From: Flavobacteriales bacterium BRH_c54
GTDB lineage: Bacteria; Bacteroidota; Bacteroidia; Flavobacteriales_E; Vicingaceae
Length of the DNA stretch: 64,000 bases
Assembly (NCBI GenBank): GCA_000961845.1
Contig: LADZ01000054.1
Span: 46,232-110,231 of the forward strand
Direction: 5' to 3'
Part shown: piece by piece, positions 9,599 to 19,470 of the stretch
Position numbering within the stretch: the first letter of the stretch is position 1
How the letters are laid out: every line of letters starts with the position of its first letter
The notes under the pieces: model-generated
Database searches by the model: none
What the model was told of the DNA's origin: nothing
The model's input: only the letters and a program-made list of their open reading frames with translations
Made by a program: the position numbers and the translations under genes

Positions 9599-9673
9599 TC
9601 ATTGATATTGCTGAATTTTCAGTACTATTTTATTTTTTATAATGTCAAATTGACTTATTAATTTTTTATTACA

Positions 9674-12142
9674 ATGAAAGACACATTTAATTTCGACAAC
9701 CTTACTATTTCAAATATAATTGATGACGACACAGAATTTATCCCTCTTTTATCTTCTGATGATGAAGATCAAATGAATTCTGAAGAAACACCTAAAGAAC
9801 TACCCCTACTTCCTTTAAGAAACACCGTTTTATTTCCTGGTGTAATTATTCCCATAACTGTTGGAAGAGACAAATCCATAAAGCTTATAAAAGAAGCTTA
9901 TAATGGAGATAAAACACTTGGTGTTGTTGCTCAAAAAAACGATGCTATTGAAGATCCTGAACCAAAAGATTTGAATGAAATCGGAACAGTTGCCCATATC
10001 TTAAAAATGCTTCGTATGCCCGATGGGAACACCACCGTTATCATTCAGGGTAAAAAACGATTTAAAATAAAAGAATTCACTCAAACAACTCCTTATTTAA
10101 AGGCTAGAGTTAAAGAATTTAATCAGTTAGAAAAACCTGAAGGTAGAAAATTTAATGCTCTGGTAAGCTCTATTAAAGATTTAGCTACTCAAATTATTCA
10201 ACAATCTCCAAGTATTCCTACCGAAGCGACTTTTGCTATTAAAAACATAGAAAGTCCTACTTTTTTAATCAACTTTATCGCTTCTAACATGAATGCAGGA
10301 GTGAAGGAAAAACAAACCTTACTAGAAATTCCTGAATTACAAGAGAGAGCCAATTTATTATTACAACACTTAACCAAAGAACTTCAGTTACTAGAATTAA
10401 AAAACGATATTCAGTCTAAAGTCAGAACAGATTTAGACAAACAACAAAGAGATTATTTTCTTAATCAACAAATTAAGCAAATACAAGAAGAACTTGGTGG
10501 CGATCCTCAACAACAAGAAATTGCTGAGTTCAGAAAAAAAGCCAAAACAAAAAAGTGGAACAAAACAGTCAAAGAACGTTTTGAAAAAGAAATTGGCAAA
10601 CTTGAAAGACTAAATCCACAAGCGGCAGAATATTCTGTTCAATCTAACTATATTGAAACCTTATTAGAACTCCCTTGGGAAAAATATTCTAAAGATAATT
10701 TTGATTTAAAAAGAGCTCAACGTATTTTAGATAGAGACCATTATGGTTTAGAAAAAGTTAAAGAAAGAATTATTGAGCACTTAGCCGTACTAAAACTAAA
10801 AGGCGATTTAAAATCTCCCATTCTTTGTCTTTACGGGCCCCCAGGAGTTGGAAAAACCTCTCTTGGCAAATCTGTTGCCGAAGCGTTAGGCAGAAAGTAT
10901 ATAAGAATGTCGTTAGGTGGATTAAGGGATGAAGCAGAAATTAGAGGTCACCGAAAAACTTATATTGGGGCAATGCCGGGAAGAATTATTCAAAGTTTAA
11001 AAAAAGTAGAATCCTCTAACCCTGTTTTTGTTTTAGACGAAATAGATAAAGTTGGAGCAAGTCATCAAGGTGATCCATCTTCAGCTTTATTAGAAGTTTT
11101 AGACCCCGAACAAAACGATAGTTTTTATGATAACTTTTTAGAATTAGATTACGATTTATCTAAAATTTTATTCATTGCTACCGCCAATTCATTATCAACC
11201 ATTCAGCCTGCACTTAGAGACCGAATGGAAATTATTGAAATGAACGGCTACACAATTGAAGAAAAAGTAGAAATTGCTACAAGACATTTAATTCCTAAGT
11301 TGATACAAAACCACGGGCTACAAAAAAATCAATTGCAAATCCCTAAAAAAGTAATTGAGAAAATAGCAAGTGAATATACAAGAGAATCTGGTGTTAGAAA
11401 TTTAGAAAAGAAACTAGCAAAAGTTGTTCGTCAAAAAGCCAAACAAATTGCTATGGAAGAAGAAAACTATAACCCAAAAGTAGTAATGGACAACCTTGTT
11501 GATTTATTAGGTCCGGGACATTCAAAAGACAAATACCAAGGCAATGATGTTGCCGGAGTTGTTACAGGGTTAGCATGGACTTCTGTTGGTGGCGATATTT
11601 TGTTTATAGAAACCAGTTTAAGTAAAGGAAAAGGAAAACTTACCCTTACTGGAAATTTAGGTGATGTAATGAAAGAATCTGCAATTATAGCACTCGCTTA
11701 CCTTAAAGCTCATGCCGATATTCTTGATATTAGTCCGGAGACTTTTGATAAATGGGACACTCACATTCACGTTCCTGAAGGAGCAACGCCAAAAGATGGA
11801 CCTTCGGCAGGAATCACTATGCTTACAGCCTTAGCATCGGCATTTACACAACGTAAAGTAAAGGCTAATTTAGCTATGACTGGTGAAATTACATTGAGAG
11901 GCCGAGTATTACCTGTTGGTGGAATTAAAGAAAAAATATTGGCTGCAAAACGTGCTGAAATCAAGGAAATCATTCTTTCTAAAGATAATGAAAAAGACAT
12001 CAAAGAGATAAAACAAGATTATTTAACAGGTCTTAAATTTCACTATGTAGAAAATATGACCGAAGTAATTGATTACGCACTTACCAAACAAAAAGTAAAA
12101 AATGCTATTAATATTACTGAAAAACAACAATTAAGAAATTAA
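9674..12142 (+). CDS. lon: ATP-dependent protease Lon
   Basis: Cytoplasmic AAA+ serine protease that degrades misfolded and regulatory proteins. The 822-aa chain begins with an acidic extension (about 1-40), followed by the LON substrate-binding domain ([14 protein letters not shown], 44-57), a coiled-coil region, the AAA+ module with Walker A GPPGVGKT (near 389-396) and Walker B VFVLDEID (near 450-457), and the protease domain with catalytic Ser711 (DGPSAG) and Lys752 (GGIKEK). All key residues are present. Length is slightly above that of E. coli Lon because of the N-terminal extension, common in Bacteroidota. Candidate stress control elements lie upstream. Confidence 0.98.
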   Translation: MKDTFNFDNLTISNIIDDDTEFIPLLSSDDEDQMNSEETPKELPLLPLRNTVLFPGVIIPITVGRDKSIKLIKEAYNGDKTLGVVAQKNDAIEDPEPKDLNEIGTVAHILKMLRMPDGNTTVIIQGKKRFKIKEFTQTTPYLKARVKEFNQLEKPEGRKFNALVSSIKDLATQIIQQSPSIPTEATFAIKNIESPTFLINFIASNMNAGVKEKQTLLEIPELQERANLLLQHLTKELQLLELKNDIQSKVRTDLDKQQRDYFLNQQIKQIQEELGGDPQQQEIAEFRKKAKTKKWNKTVKERFEKEIGKLERLNPQAAEYSVQSNYIETLLELPWEKYSKDNFDLKRAQRILDRDHYGLEKVKERIIEHLAVLKLKGDLKSPILCLYGPPGVGKTSLGKSVAEALGRKYIRMSLGGLRDEAEIRGHRKTYIGAMPGRIIQSLKKVESSNPVFVLDEIDKVGASHQGDPSSALLEVLDPEQNDSFYDNFLELDYDLSKILFIATANSLSTIQPALRDRMEIIEMNGYTIEEKVEIATRHLIPKLIQNHGLQKNQLQIPKKVIEKIASEYTRESGVRNLEKKLAKVVRQKAKQIAMEEENYNPKVVMDNLVDLLGPGHSKDKYQGNDVAGVVTGLAWTSVGGDILFIETSLSKGKGKLTLTGNLGDVMKESAIIALAYLKAHADILDISPETFDKWDTHIHVPEGATPKDGPSAGITMLTALASAFTQRKVKANLAMTGEITLRGRVLPVGGIKEKILAAKRAEIKEIILSKDNEKDIKEIKQDYLTGLKFHYVENMTEVIDYALTKQKVKNAINITEKQQLRN

Positions 12143-12266
12143 TAATCAGTGATTTAATTTTATTAACAATGTTGATAATTATTAATAATTAATTCGCAGT
12201 TAGCACTCATAAAAAATTACTTTTGTTACACTTATAAAACAAGACAATTAAATAATTTACATACAT
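12143..12266 (+). promoter_or_regulatory. dnaN upstream region with -7 box and DnaA-box-like inverted repeat
   Basis: TACTTTTG at 12218-12225 is an exact TAnnTTTG -7 box, 41 bp before the dnaN ATG, without a clear TTG at -33. At 12160-12178 two 9-mers face each other around one base: TTATTAACA and, on the other strand, TTATCAACA. Each differs from the DnaA box TTATNCACA at one position. The rest is plain AT-rich sequence. Confidence 0.4.
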
Positions 12267-13388
12267 ATGAAATTTATAGTAACAAGTACAGCATTATTAA
12301 AAAAACTACAACAAATTAGTGGCGTATTAAGTACCAACAATACATTGCCAATTTTAGATAATTTTTTGTTTGAGATAAAAGACGGAGAACTATCTGTTAC
12401 CGCTTCAGATTTAGAAACAACTATTTCCACAAAGCTTAGTATTGAATCTAAAGAAGATGGAATTATTGCTATTCCAGCTAAGTTATTGTTAGATACCTTA
12501 AAAACTTTTCCTACTCAACCACTTACTTTTACTATTGATAGCAAAGATTTTGGTATCGAAATCACATCTGATGAAGGAAAATATAAATTGAGTGGTTTAA
12601 ATGGTGAAGAGTTTCCCAAAACTCCTGAAATTGAAAAGCCATCAACCATAAAAATTAATGCCGACATTATTGAAAATGCTATCAACAAAACATTATTTGC
12701 TACAGGTAATGATGAGTTAAGACCTGTTATGTCAGGAGTATTTTTTGAATTAAATAATGACGACATCACTTTTGTAGCAACAGATGCTCACAAGCTAGTA
12801 AAGTATAGAAGAACAGATTTAGGAGCCAAAACAGGCTCTTCATTCATCTTTCCTAAAAAACCTTTAACCTTACTGAAAAACATTTTAAGTAATGTTAGCG
12901 ATGACGTAACTATAAAATACAACGAAACCAACGCAGCTTTTGAATTTGAATCTACTAAACTAATTTCTAGATTAATTGATGGTAAATATCCAAACTACAA
13001 TGCTGTAATTCCAACAGAAAACCCTAATGTACTTACCGTTGAAAGAAGTAAATTTTTAACTGCCTTAAAAAGAGTAGCGATATTCTCTAACAAAACGACC
13101 CACCAAATAAAACTTAAAATGTCAGGCAGCGAATTACAAATTTCTGCTGAAGATTTAGACTTTTCTAATGAAGCCGTTGAAAGACTTACTTGCCAGTTTG
13201 AAGGTGAAGATATGGAAATAGGATTTAATGCAGCATTTTTATTGGAAATGTTAACCAATTTAACATCAGACAATGTTAGTATTGCGATGTCTGCTCCAAA
13301 CAGAGCCGGGATTTTAACCCCTATAGAAAAAGAAGACGACAACGAAGAAGTGTTGATGTTGGTAATGCCTGTAATGTTAAACAACTAA
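12267..13388 (+). CDS. dnaN: DNA polymerase III subunit beta (sliding clamp)
   Basis: Ring-shaped processivity factor of the replicative polymerase. The 373-aa length and the three-fold clamp architecture (domains at about 1-120, 128-245, 250-373) are typical; conserved landmarks include LPILDNFLFEI, GEEFPKTPEI, a FVATDAHKL segment and the C-terminal VMPVMLNN. It is not next to dnaA here, so the locus is not an obvious origin. The aminopeptidase gene follows after 22 bp and is probably cotranscribed. Confidence 0.98.
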   Translation: MKFIVTSTALLKKLQQISGVLSTNNTLPILDNFLFEIKDGELSVTASDLETTISTKLSIESKEDGIIAIPAKLLLDTLKTFPTQPLTFTIDSKDFGIEITSDEGKYKLSGLNGEEFPKTPEIEKPSTIKINADIIENAINKTLFATGNDELRPVMSGVFFELNNDDITFVATDAHKLVKYRRTDLGAKTGSSFIFPKKPLTLLKNILSNVSDDVTIKYNETNAAFEFESTKLISRLIDGKYPNYNAVIPTENPNVLTVERSKFLTALKRVAIFSNKTTHQIKLKMSGSELQISAEDLDFSNEAVERLTCQFEGEDMEIGFNAAFLLEMLTNLTSDNVSIAMSAPNRAGILTPIEKEDDNEEVLMLVMPVMLNN

Positions 13389-13410
13389 GAAGGCATAACT
13401 CTTCAACATC

Positions 13411-14340
13411 ATGAATTTTGATTTACTTCAACAACTTTGTAAAATTCATGCTCCTTCCGGTAGTGAAGAAGCGATGACAACCTTTCTTTTAAAACACATC
13501 AAAAAAGAGCAAAAAAACTGGAAAGTTCAACCTGAAATTTTAATAGGGGAAGACTTTCAGGATTGTATTATACTGATTTTCGGAGAACCAAGAACAGCTA
13601 TTTTTGCTCATATGGATTCTGTTGGATATACAGTTGGATATGACAATAATCTAATTAAAATTGGTGGTCCTTCTGCTAAAAAAGGAGCTAAATTAGTTGG
13701 AGAAGATAATCAAGGAAAAATAACCTGTACACTTGAAGCCATAGAAGACGAACATGAATTTTTAACCTTTTCGGCAAAATACAAAAGAACAATAGATAGA
13801 GGCACAACACTTACTTATCAACCTAATTTTAGAGAAGACAACAACTATATTCAGTGTTGTTATATGGACAACCGTTTAGGTGTTTGGAGTGCTTTAGAAG
13901 TTGCCAAAACCTTAGAAAACGGAGCTATTGTATTCTCAGCCTGGGAAGAACATGGAGGAGGAAGTATTGGTTATTTAGCCAAATTTTTATACGAAGGCTT
14001 TGGTGTAAAACAAGCATTAATTTCAGATATAACTTGGGTAACAGAAGGAGTAAAACATGGAAAAGGCGTTGCTATTTCTATGCGAGATTCCGGAATACCA
14101 AGAAGAAGCTACATTAATAAAATTGTTGATTTAGCAACAAAAAGTAAAATTCCTTTTCAACTTGAAGTAGAAAGTGCCGGAGGAAGTGATGGTAATGCAC
14201 TGCAACGTTCTCCCTACCCATTCGATTGGTGTTTTATAGGTGCGCCCGAGGACAATGTTCACTCTCCTGATGAGAAAGTACACAAGAAAGACATCAAAGC
14301 CATGGTGGGGATGTATCAGTATTTAATGAAGACATTGTAA
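13411..14340 (+). CDS. M42 family metallo-aminopeptidase
   Basis: Predicted cytoplasmic dinuclear-metal aminopeptidase (glutamyl/leucyl type) that trims peptides. Expected ligands are visible in order: AHMD (H67), YMDNR, WEEHG (general base Glu followed by Glu), ISDIT and a C-terminal NVHSPDE. At 309 aa it is somewhat shorter than many M42 enzymes (about 340-360), mainly in the beta-insert that helps assemble the dodecamer. Substrate preference cannot be read from sequence. It lies 22 bp behind dnaN in the same direction. Confidence 0.87.
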   Translation: MNFDLLQQLCKIHAPSGSEEAMTTFLLKHIKKEQKNWKVQPEILIGEDFQDCIILIFGEPRTAIFAHMDSVGYTVGYDNNLIKIGGPSAKKGAKLVGEDNQGKITCTLEAIEDEHEFLTFSAKYKRTIDRGTTLTYQPNFREDNNYIQCCYMDNRLGVWSALEVAKTLENGAIVFSAWEEHGGGSIGYLAKFLYEGFGVKQALISDITWVTEGVKHGKGVAISMRDSGIPRRSYINKIVDLATKSKIPFQLEVESAGGSDGNALQRSPYPFDWCFIGAPEDNVHSPDEKVHKKDIKAMVGMYQYLMKTL

Positions 14341-14381
14341 GAAGTCCTTACAATATCATCTTCATACTCCAAATATATAAA

Positions 14382-14735
14382 TTAATAATACACCACTTTT
14401 TGAACATCAACTACATTGTTGTTTTCATCAAGTACTTTTACAAAATAAACACCTTTATTTCCTAAACTAGATAAATCTATACTGTTATTTATTGAATTAA
14501 CATAAACTATTTGACCTAACAAGTTGTTAATCTCTATTTTATATCCTTTTGTATTTGCTTTGTTTTCTATATTAACTGCAATAGTAGAATTGGTAGGATT
14601 AGGATAAATCTGAACGTTTGACATATATTTTTGTTCCTCAATTGAAACAACTCCTTCATTACATAAAGCTAGAATTTCATTTGCTGCCAATGCTCTATTA
14701 TATATTCTTACATCATCTATATTTCCATAAAAAAA
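14382..14735 (-). pseudogene. 3' remnant of a LamG-domain surface protein with T9SS tail
   Basis: An open stretch from an ATG at 14690 gives 102 aa, whose last about 75 residues are a type A T9SS sorting domain (YPNPTNSTI near residue 29, ending VQKVVYY). Reading upstream of that ATG in the same frame continues with YGNIDDVRIYNRALAANEI, the typical end of a LamG/concanavalin-like domain, until a TGA at 14742-14744. No signal peptide or earlier domain follows. The gene has lost its 5' part, so this is a fragment and not a small functional gene. It sits at the left edge of the sugar module. Confidence 0.75.
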
Positions 14736-15002
14736 TTTTATTCATCTTATTTGATTTCAAATTAACACTAATGAACGGATTTCGCAAATTAAGTTGAATT
14801 AAAAAATTAAATTTTATTTCACTAAAAAATGTAGATTTGAATTGTTGACTAAATAATCCATTTATTTCTACTCTAAACAAAAAAACAAGCTAAAAGGTTA
14901 AAATTACTATTACTAGTATAACTAAAAATTTGAGAAAATATAGTAATATTGTATTGCTGTTAATATGATAGTTTAATCGAAAAGTTACTAGTTTTAAGAA
15001 AA
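14736..15002. other. Very AT-rich gap between gene remnant and sugar module
   Basis: No open frame with coding character, RNA gene or clear promoter seen. TAATATTG at about 14944-14951 is a near match to a -7 box for the downstream aminotransferase gene. The upstream sequence expected for the beheaded LamG gene is missing, so a deletion or replacement end-point probably lies here. Confidence 0.4.
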
Positions 15003-16100
15003 ATGAAGTTACCAAAACTGATTACTCAAACCAAACCATTTACACCAAATATAGAAGATTATTTTGATAAAATCAGATATATGTTTGATGTTTCTTGGTT
15101 TACCAATCATGGGAAATTTGTAACAGAATTCGAACAAAAAATGGCCGAATATTTCGATTCCAAATATTTTGTACTAGTAACAAACGGAACAATAGCAATA
15201 CAATTAGCTATCCGAGCTCTTGGTCTGAAAGGAGAGATAATAACAACCCCTTTTTCTTATGTTGCAACAACATCATCAATTGTTTGGGAAAACTGCATCC
15301 CTATTTTTGCCGATATTTCTCTAACCAATTTAAATATTGATTGTAGTAAAATTGAAACCTTAATTACGGATAAAACTTCTGCAATATTAGCTACAAATGT
15401 TTTTGGTTACCCTTGTGATTTTTCAGCGTTAAAAAAAATTGCAGAACAATATAACCTTAAATTAATTTTTGATAATGCTCATGGATTTGGTTCTAAAAAA
15501 AATGGACAATCTTTGATGAATTTTGGAGATGTATCTACAATTAGTTTTCATGCTACAAAACTATTTCATAGCATTGAAGGTGGTGGTATTTCTTGTAACT
15601 CGAAAGATACTTACGAAAAACTATTATTATTAAGGAATTTCGGACACACCTCTCCTATTAGTTTTGATGGACTAGGTATTAATGCAAAAATGAATGAAGT
15701 GTGTGCTTCAATGGGATTATGTAATTATCCATATATCGATAAAATTTTAATAACCCGAAAAAATCAATGGCAATATTATTTTAATCATATAATAAATAAA
15801 AAAATTACCAAACTAATATATAAAAATATAGATATAGAGTATAATCATGCTTATTTCCCCATAATATTAGACTCCGAAATAACAACATTAAAATTATATG
15901 ATTTTTTATTAAATAATAATATTCAAACTAGAAGATACTTTTATCCTTCTCTGAACAAATTAAATTACGTAGATTATATAAGTTGCAAAAACTCTGAGAA
16001 TATTAGTTCTAGGATTTTATGTTTACCATTATATTTTGATTTAACAGAAGAAGAACAATCGATAATTTGTGAATTAATTAATAATTTTAAAATATGGTAA
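15003..16100 (+). CDS. DegT/DnrJ/EryC1/StrS-type sugar aminotransferase (WecE/VioA-like)
   Basis: PLP enzyme predicted to place an amino group on a nucleotide-linked keto-deoxysugar. Fold-type-I landmarks: NGTIAIQLAI (61-70), TTPFSYVATTSS, D157 in FDNAHGFG (PLP pyridine contact) and the Schiff-base lysine K186 in SFHATKLFHSIEGGG. Its 365-aa length is normal. It overlaps the next gene (acetyltransferase) by 7 bp. With that gene and the WecF-like transferase it fits the last steps toward a 4-acetamido-4,6-dideoxyhexose such as Fuc4NAc, but the sugar itself is inferred. Codon use is markedly more A/T-rich than in lon or dnaN. Confidence 0.88.
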   Translation: MKLPKLITQTKPFTPNIEDYFDKIRYMFDVSWFTNHGKFVTEFEQKMAEYFDSKYFVLVTNGTIAIQLAIRALGLKGEIITTPFSYVATTSSIVWENCIPIFADISLTNLNIDCSKIETLITDKTSAILATNVFGYPCDFSALKKIAEQYNLKLIFDNAHGFGSKKNGQSLMNFGDVSTISFHATKLFHSIEGGGISCNSKDTYEKLLLLRNFGHTSPISFDGLGINAKMNEVCASMGLCNYPYIDKILITRKNQWQYYFNHIINKKITKLIYKNIDIEYNHAYFPIILDSEITTLKLYDFLLNNNIQTRRYFYPSLNKLNYVDYISCKNSENISSRILCLPLYFDLTEEEQSIICELINNFKIW

Positions 16101-16732
16101 TTATAGGAACAGGAGGTTTTGCATTAGAATCTTATGAAGTTTTATTAGAACAAAATTTTAAAGGAGAAATTATATTTTATAACGACATCGATCCTCTTTT
16201 TAAGTTTAATATTCCACAATTAAAAAACTCCCAAATAATACGCTCTTATAATGAACTAAAAGAATATTTTAAAGTTAATGATACTAAATACATTCTTGGA
16301 GTCGGCAATCCAAAAGTAAGAGAACTACTATTTAAAAAATTTAATAAAATAGGAGGAACTGCCTTTAACTTAATATCTCCTATGTCGAAAATAGGTAATT
16401 TACAAAATGTTTTAGGAACAGGAGTCAATATAATGACAGGAACAATTGTTACTTCAGATATAACTATTTCTAATGGAGTCTTAATTAATCTTAATTGTAC
16501 AATTGGTCATGGCTGCAAAATAGGGAAATTTTCAGAAATTTGTCCTAGCGTTAACATTTCAGGTAATTGCCATATAGGTGACAATGTTTTCATTGGTACA
16601 GGGGCAACTATTATTCCGAATATTAAAATAGGATCTAGAGCAATTATTGCCGCAGGAAGTGTTGTTATTAAAGATGTTGAAGAGAATACAATGGTTGCAG
16701 GCAATCCAGCTACTTTTAAAAAATTAATTTAA
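16094..16732 (+). CDS. NeuD/PglD-family sugar O/N-acetyltransferase
   Basis: 212-aa acetyl-CoA-dependent acetyltransferase. The N-terminal Rossmann-like part (VIIGTGGFALESYEVL, 2-17) binds the nucleotide sugar; the rest is a left-handed beta-helix of hexapeptide repeats with the active-site region NCTIGHGCKIG and the conserved ending AGNPATFKKL. In PglD the enzyme N-acetylates UDP-4-amino sugars; here it would follow the aminotransferase encoded just upstream, which it overlaps by 7 bp, and would acetylate the new amino group. O-acetylation, as in NeuD, remains possible. Confidence 0.88.
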   Translation: MVIIGTGGFALESYEVLLEQNFKGEIIFYNDIDPLFKFNIPQLKNSQIIRSYNELKEYFKVNDTKYILGVGNPKVRELLFKKFNKIGGTAFNLISPMSKIGNLQNVLGTGVNIMTGTIVTSDITISNGVLINLNCTIGHGCKIGKFSEICPSVNISGNCHIGDNVFIGTGATIIPNIKIGSRAIIAAGSVVIKDVEENTMVAGNPATFKKLI

Positions 16733-16733
16733 T

Positions 16734-17855
16734 TTGACAAAATGGAATTTACATATCTTTAATGACTCTTTAGGAGTTTTTACTACTAAAACTGTACAAT
16801 TTTCAGAAAAAATTTCAACCAATAATTATTATTTAAATTTAAATAATAATTGTCGTACTAAACATGAAAAAGTTAGTTATTCTAATCTAAAAAAATTTAT
16901 AACCAATAATCAAAACATACAACTTAGTAAAGTTATATACCATTCTTTTCATGTTTATAATACTAAAGAAATAGATATACTAAAAAAACACTACAACAAA
17001 AATTCCATCCAATTTATATGGATTTTTTGGGGATTTGAATATTATCAGTTACCACACAAGTTAAAAGGTAAATATTTAAAATTTTCTAAACCATTCTATT
17101 ATAGAAAATTAATTTCTTTTCATTATAATTATTTTATATATTTTCTAAAGAACAAAGTAAAATATCCTTTTTATCTTGGTAAAGAAAGTTTTGAAAAATA
17201 TTTCAACGAGTTTGATATATTTTGTTCATTTATAAAAGGTGATTATAATGAGGTTATGAAACATAACCCTAATGTGCAATATATCCAATTAGCTTATTTA
17301 TCATTAAATGATTTCCCAAACATAACACTAGATTTTAACAGGGTAAAAAAAAACATTATGGTTGGACATGCGGGTTCTCCAATTCTAAATCATTATGAAA
17401 TAATACTATTGCTTAAAAAATTAAAAGTAAAAAATAAAATTATAATACCTTTATCATACGGTAAAAAAGCATACATCAGATTATTAAAAAAAGCCATTGA
17501 AGGGTTAAAAATAAATAATATAGAGTTTGTAACAGACTTTATGCGTTTAGAAGACTATTATAATAAACTTGATGAAATTGGCATCTTTATTTTAAATTCT
17601 AAAAGGCAAGAAGCTTTAGGAAATATAGTATTTTTATTATGGAATGGCACCAAAATATTTCTATCTGATAAAAGTTCTACATATAAAACATTAAAAGAAC
17701 TAGGATATCATATCTATAGCATAGAAAATGATTTAAATGCCTTCACTCTAGAACCTCTTTCTGAAAAAGAAAAATATCATAATCATAAATTAATTTCAGA
17801 AACACTTAACCCCAAAAAAGTAGAACAAGGTTGGAGAAACATATTAAAAGAATAA
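16734..17855 (+). CDS. WecF-family (Glyco_transf_56) glycosyltransferase
   Basis: Start: an in-frame TAA at 16725 and the lack of any nearby ATG leave TTG at 16734 as the only sensible start, 1 bp after the previous stop. The 373-aa product matches the layout of E. coli WecF: WIFWGFEYYQLP (like WecF HIWGADLYEL), IMVGHAGSPILNH (like ILVGNSGDRSNEH), KIIIPLSYG, and IFILNSKRQEALGNIVFLLW (like YFIFARQQGIGTLCLLIQ). WecF transfers Fuc4NAc from TDP-Fuc4NAc to a lipid-linked disaccharide in enterobacterial common antigen. Combined with the aminotransferase and acetyltransferase in front, a Fuc4NAc-like donor is likely. Base composition is very A/T-rich. Confidence 0.82.
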   Translation: MTKWNLHIFNDSLGVFTTKTVQFSEKISTNNYYLNLNNNCRTKHEKVSYSNLKKFITNNQNIQLSKVIYHSFHVYNTKEIDILKKHYNKNSIQFIWIFWGFEYYQLPHKLKGKYLKFSKPFYYRKLISFHYNYFIYFLKNKVKYPFYLGKESFEKYFNEFDIFCSFIKGDYNEVMKHNPNVQYIQLAYLSLNDFPNITLDFNRVKKNIMVGHAGSPILNHYEIILLLKKLKVKNKIIIPLSYGKKAYIRLLKKAIEGLKINNIEFVTDFMRLEDYYNKLDEIGIFILNSKRQEALGNIVFLLWNGTKIFLSDKSSTYKTLKELGYHIYSIENDLNAFTLEPLSEKEKYHNHKLISETLNPKKVEQGWRNILKE

Positions 17856-17923
17856 CTCTCAATATAATATTGATTTCTATACCAAAAAAATATCTAATTT
17901 GAAATTGAAACAAAAAGAAAGAT
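17856..17923. other. Short convergent gap with perfect AT palindrome
   Basis: TCAATATAATATTGA at 17859-17873 is a perfect inverted repeat but has no GC-rich stem or clear T-run, so it is at most a weak bidirectional terminator between the sugar module and the flippase gene. Confidence 0.3.
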
Positions 17924-19408
17924 TTATTTTCTAAACAAATACTTATCTATAACTGAATTGATATCTTCTGATATTTTAAATAAATATACGGGGAATATAT
18001 ATAAAAAGCAGAAAATCGCTGACTTTGTAATTATTGATATAATATGATTCTCAATAATTAAAGGAAGAAAATAAGTTATTACTCCAGCAACACATCCAAT
18101 AATCAACATATATAGTGTTTTAAAAGAAAATGGTTGAAGTTTTATTTTATGTCTTATATAAATAAAAGTTAAGATATTAAATATAACAATAGCAAGACCC
18201 GTACCTATTGCTGCCCCTAAGATACTATATATTGGTATAAAAATTAAATTGGTTATAACAACCAATACAAGTAAAAATATAGCTAAGAATGTTTCTGCTC
18301 TATAAAATTTAGTAACCACCAAAATAGCATAGTTCACTCCAAAAGTCATACTTAATAACCTAGAAAAACCTAATACTAAAACTACGTATTTAGCAACAGT
18401 AAACTCAGGTTTCATTAATACTAAAATTTCATCAATATTAATAGCTATTGCACCAAATATAATTCCTCCAGCAAAAGACATGAGTACCGAACTTTTTTTA
18501 TACAATTCATCTATATTCTTTAAATTTTTAGCTCTCCAGTCATGTGCTATTAATGGTGATGCTATTCTTGACAAAGCAGAACTAGGTATAAAGATTACAG
18601 AAGCAATGTAAGTTGCAACTGCATAAATACCAACAAAAGTTAATTTGTTTTCAGGGAGTAATGCCCCTATCATTAATGTGTCAACACTAACAACTAAAAT
18701 TAAAGTTAATCCACTAAAAATAGTATACGCACCATAATTCACCATAGGCTTCAGCAACCTTGATTTAAGATACATTTTATTAACATCGAACGAAAGTTCT
18801 TTATTAGCCATTAATTGTAAAACACACAATGCTGCCGTAAAAAAGTAACCCAACATGTAAATCAACATAAATTGATAAAAAGTACAATAGCCTTTATAGT
18901 AAAAAAACAAGGCTACTAACCAGTATACCCTTACAACAATATTTCTTAAAAAATTGGTAAATACTGTTTTTCTCAATGCTTGTAAAAATGATTCAAAAAC
19001 AATAAAAACTACCATACCTAATGTTGCTAATGGTATCCATTTATAATAATCATTAAAAAGACTAGCTTCATCCTGATAATAATATAAGATGGGTTGTTTA
19101 AACAAAAAATAGATTAAGGAAATAATAATCGTCCCTGATAAGGATAATAAAAAAAGCATTAAAAACAATCCGTTGTTTTTACGTTCTTCTTTCCTAAAAA
19201 TAGGAAAAAACTTTATAGCAATTCGATGCACACCAAATGATGACATCTGTGCCATTACTGAAATTAATGATAAAACTAAGCGGGTTAATCCAAACTCTTC
19301 TTGACTAAGAAATAATGGAAATAAAATTACAACATTAACAAAACCAATTACTACCCCAGCATAATTGATGAAGGTATTCAAAAAAGCTTGTCGTTGTATT
19401 ATTCCCAA
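17924..19408 (-). CDS. Polysaccharide/oligosaccharide flippase (MATE/Wzx-like)
   Basis: 494-aa integral membrane protein with about 14 hydrophobic helices and the N-terminal pattern FLNTFINYAGVVIGFVNVVI, ending in a short basic tail. This matches the MOP superfamily Wzx-type exporters that flip undecaprenyl-linked glycans across the inner membrane. It is convergent with the sugar module and may export its product, although it is not in the same operon. Its upstream gap (19409-19470) and clpX behind it suggest it may also be read from the clpX side. Substrate unknown. Confidence 0.85.
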   Translation of the reverse strand: MGIIQRQAFLNTFINYAGVVIGFVNVVILFPLFLSQEEFGLTRLVLSLISVMAQMSSFGVHRIAIKFFPIFRKEERKNNGLFLMLFLLSLSGTIIISLIYFLFKQPILYYYQDEASLFNDYYKWIPLATLGMVVFIVFESFLQALRKTVFTNFLRNIVVRVYWLVALFFYYKGYCTFYQFMLIYMLGYFFTAALCVLQLMANKELSFDVNKMYLKSRLLKPMVNYGAYTIFSGLTLILVVSVDTLMIGALLPENKLTFVGIYAVATYIASVIFIPSSALSRIASPLIAHDWRAKNLKNIDELYKKSSVLMSFAGGIIFGAIAINIDEILVLMKPEFTVAKYVVLVLGFSRLLSMTFGVNYAILVVTKFYRAETFLAIFLLVLVVITNLIFIPIYSILGAAIGTGLAIVIFNILTFIYIRHKIKLQPFSFKTLYMLIIGCVAGVITYFLPLIIENHIISIITKSAIFCFLYIFPVYLFKISEDINSVIDKYLFRK

Positions 19409-19470
19409 TGTGAGTGGTTTTTAAATTCTTCTACAATAATACAAAGATTAGGGAACAAATGCTTATAAAA

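Noticed and set aside
12995..13384. 129-codon antisense frame within dnaN
   Set aside because: Shadow of dnaN; no promoter, no recognisable product.
17859..17873. Perfect palindrome TCAATATAATATTGA as terminator
   Set aside because: All-AT stem with single-base loop and no T-run; too weak to call a terminator.
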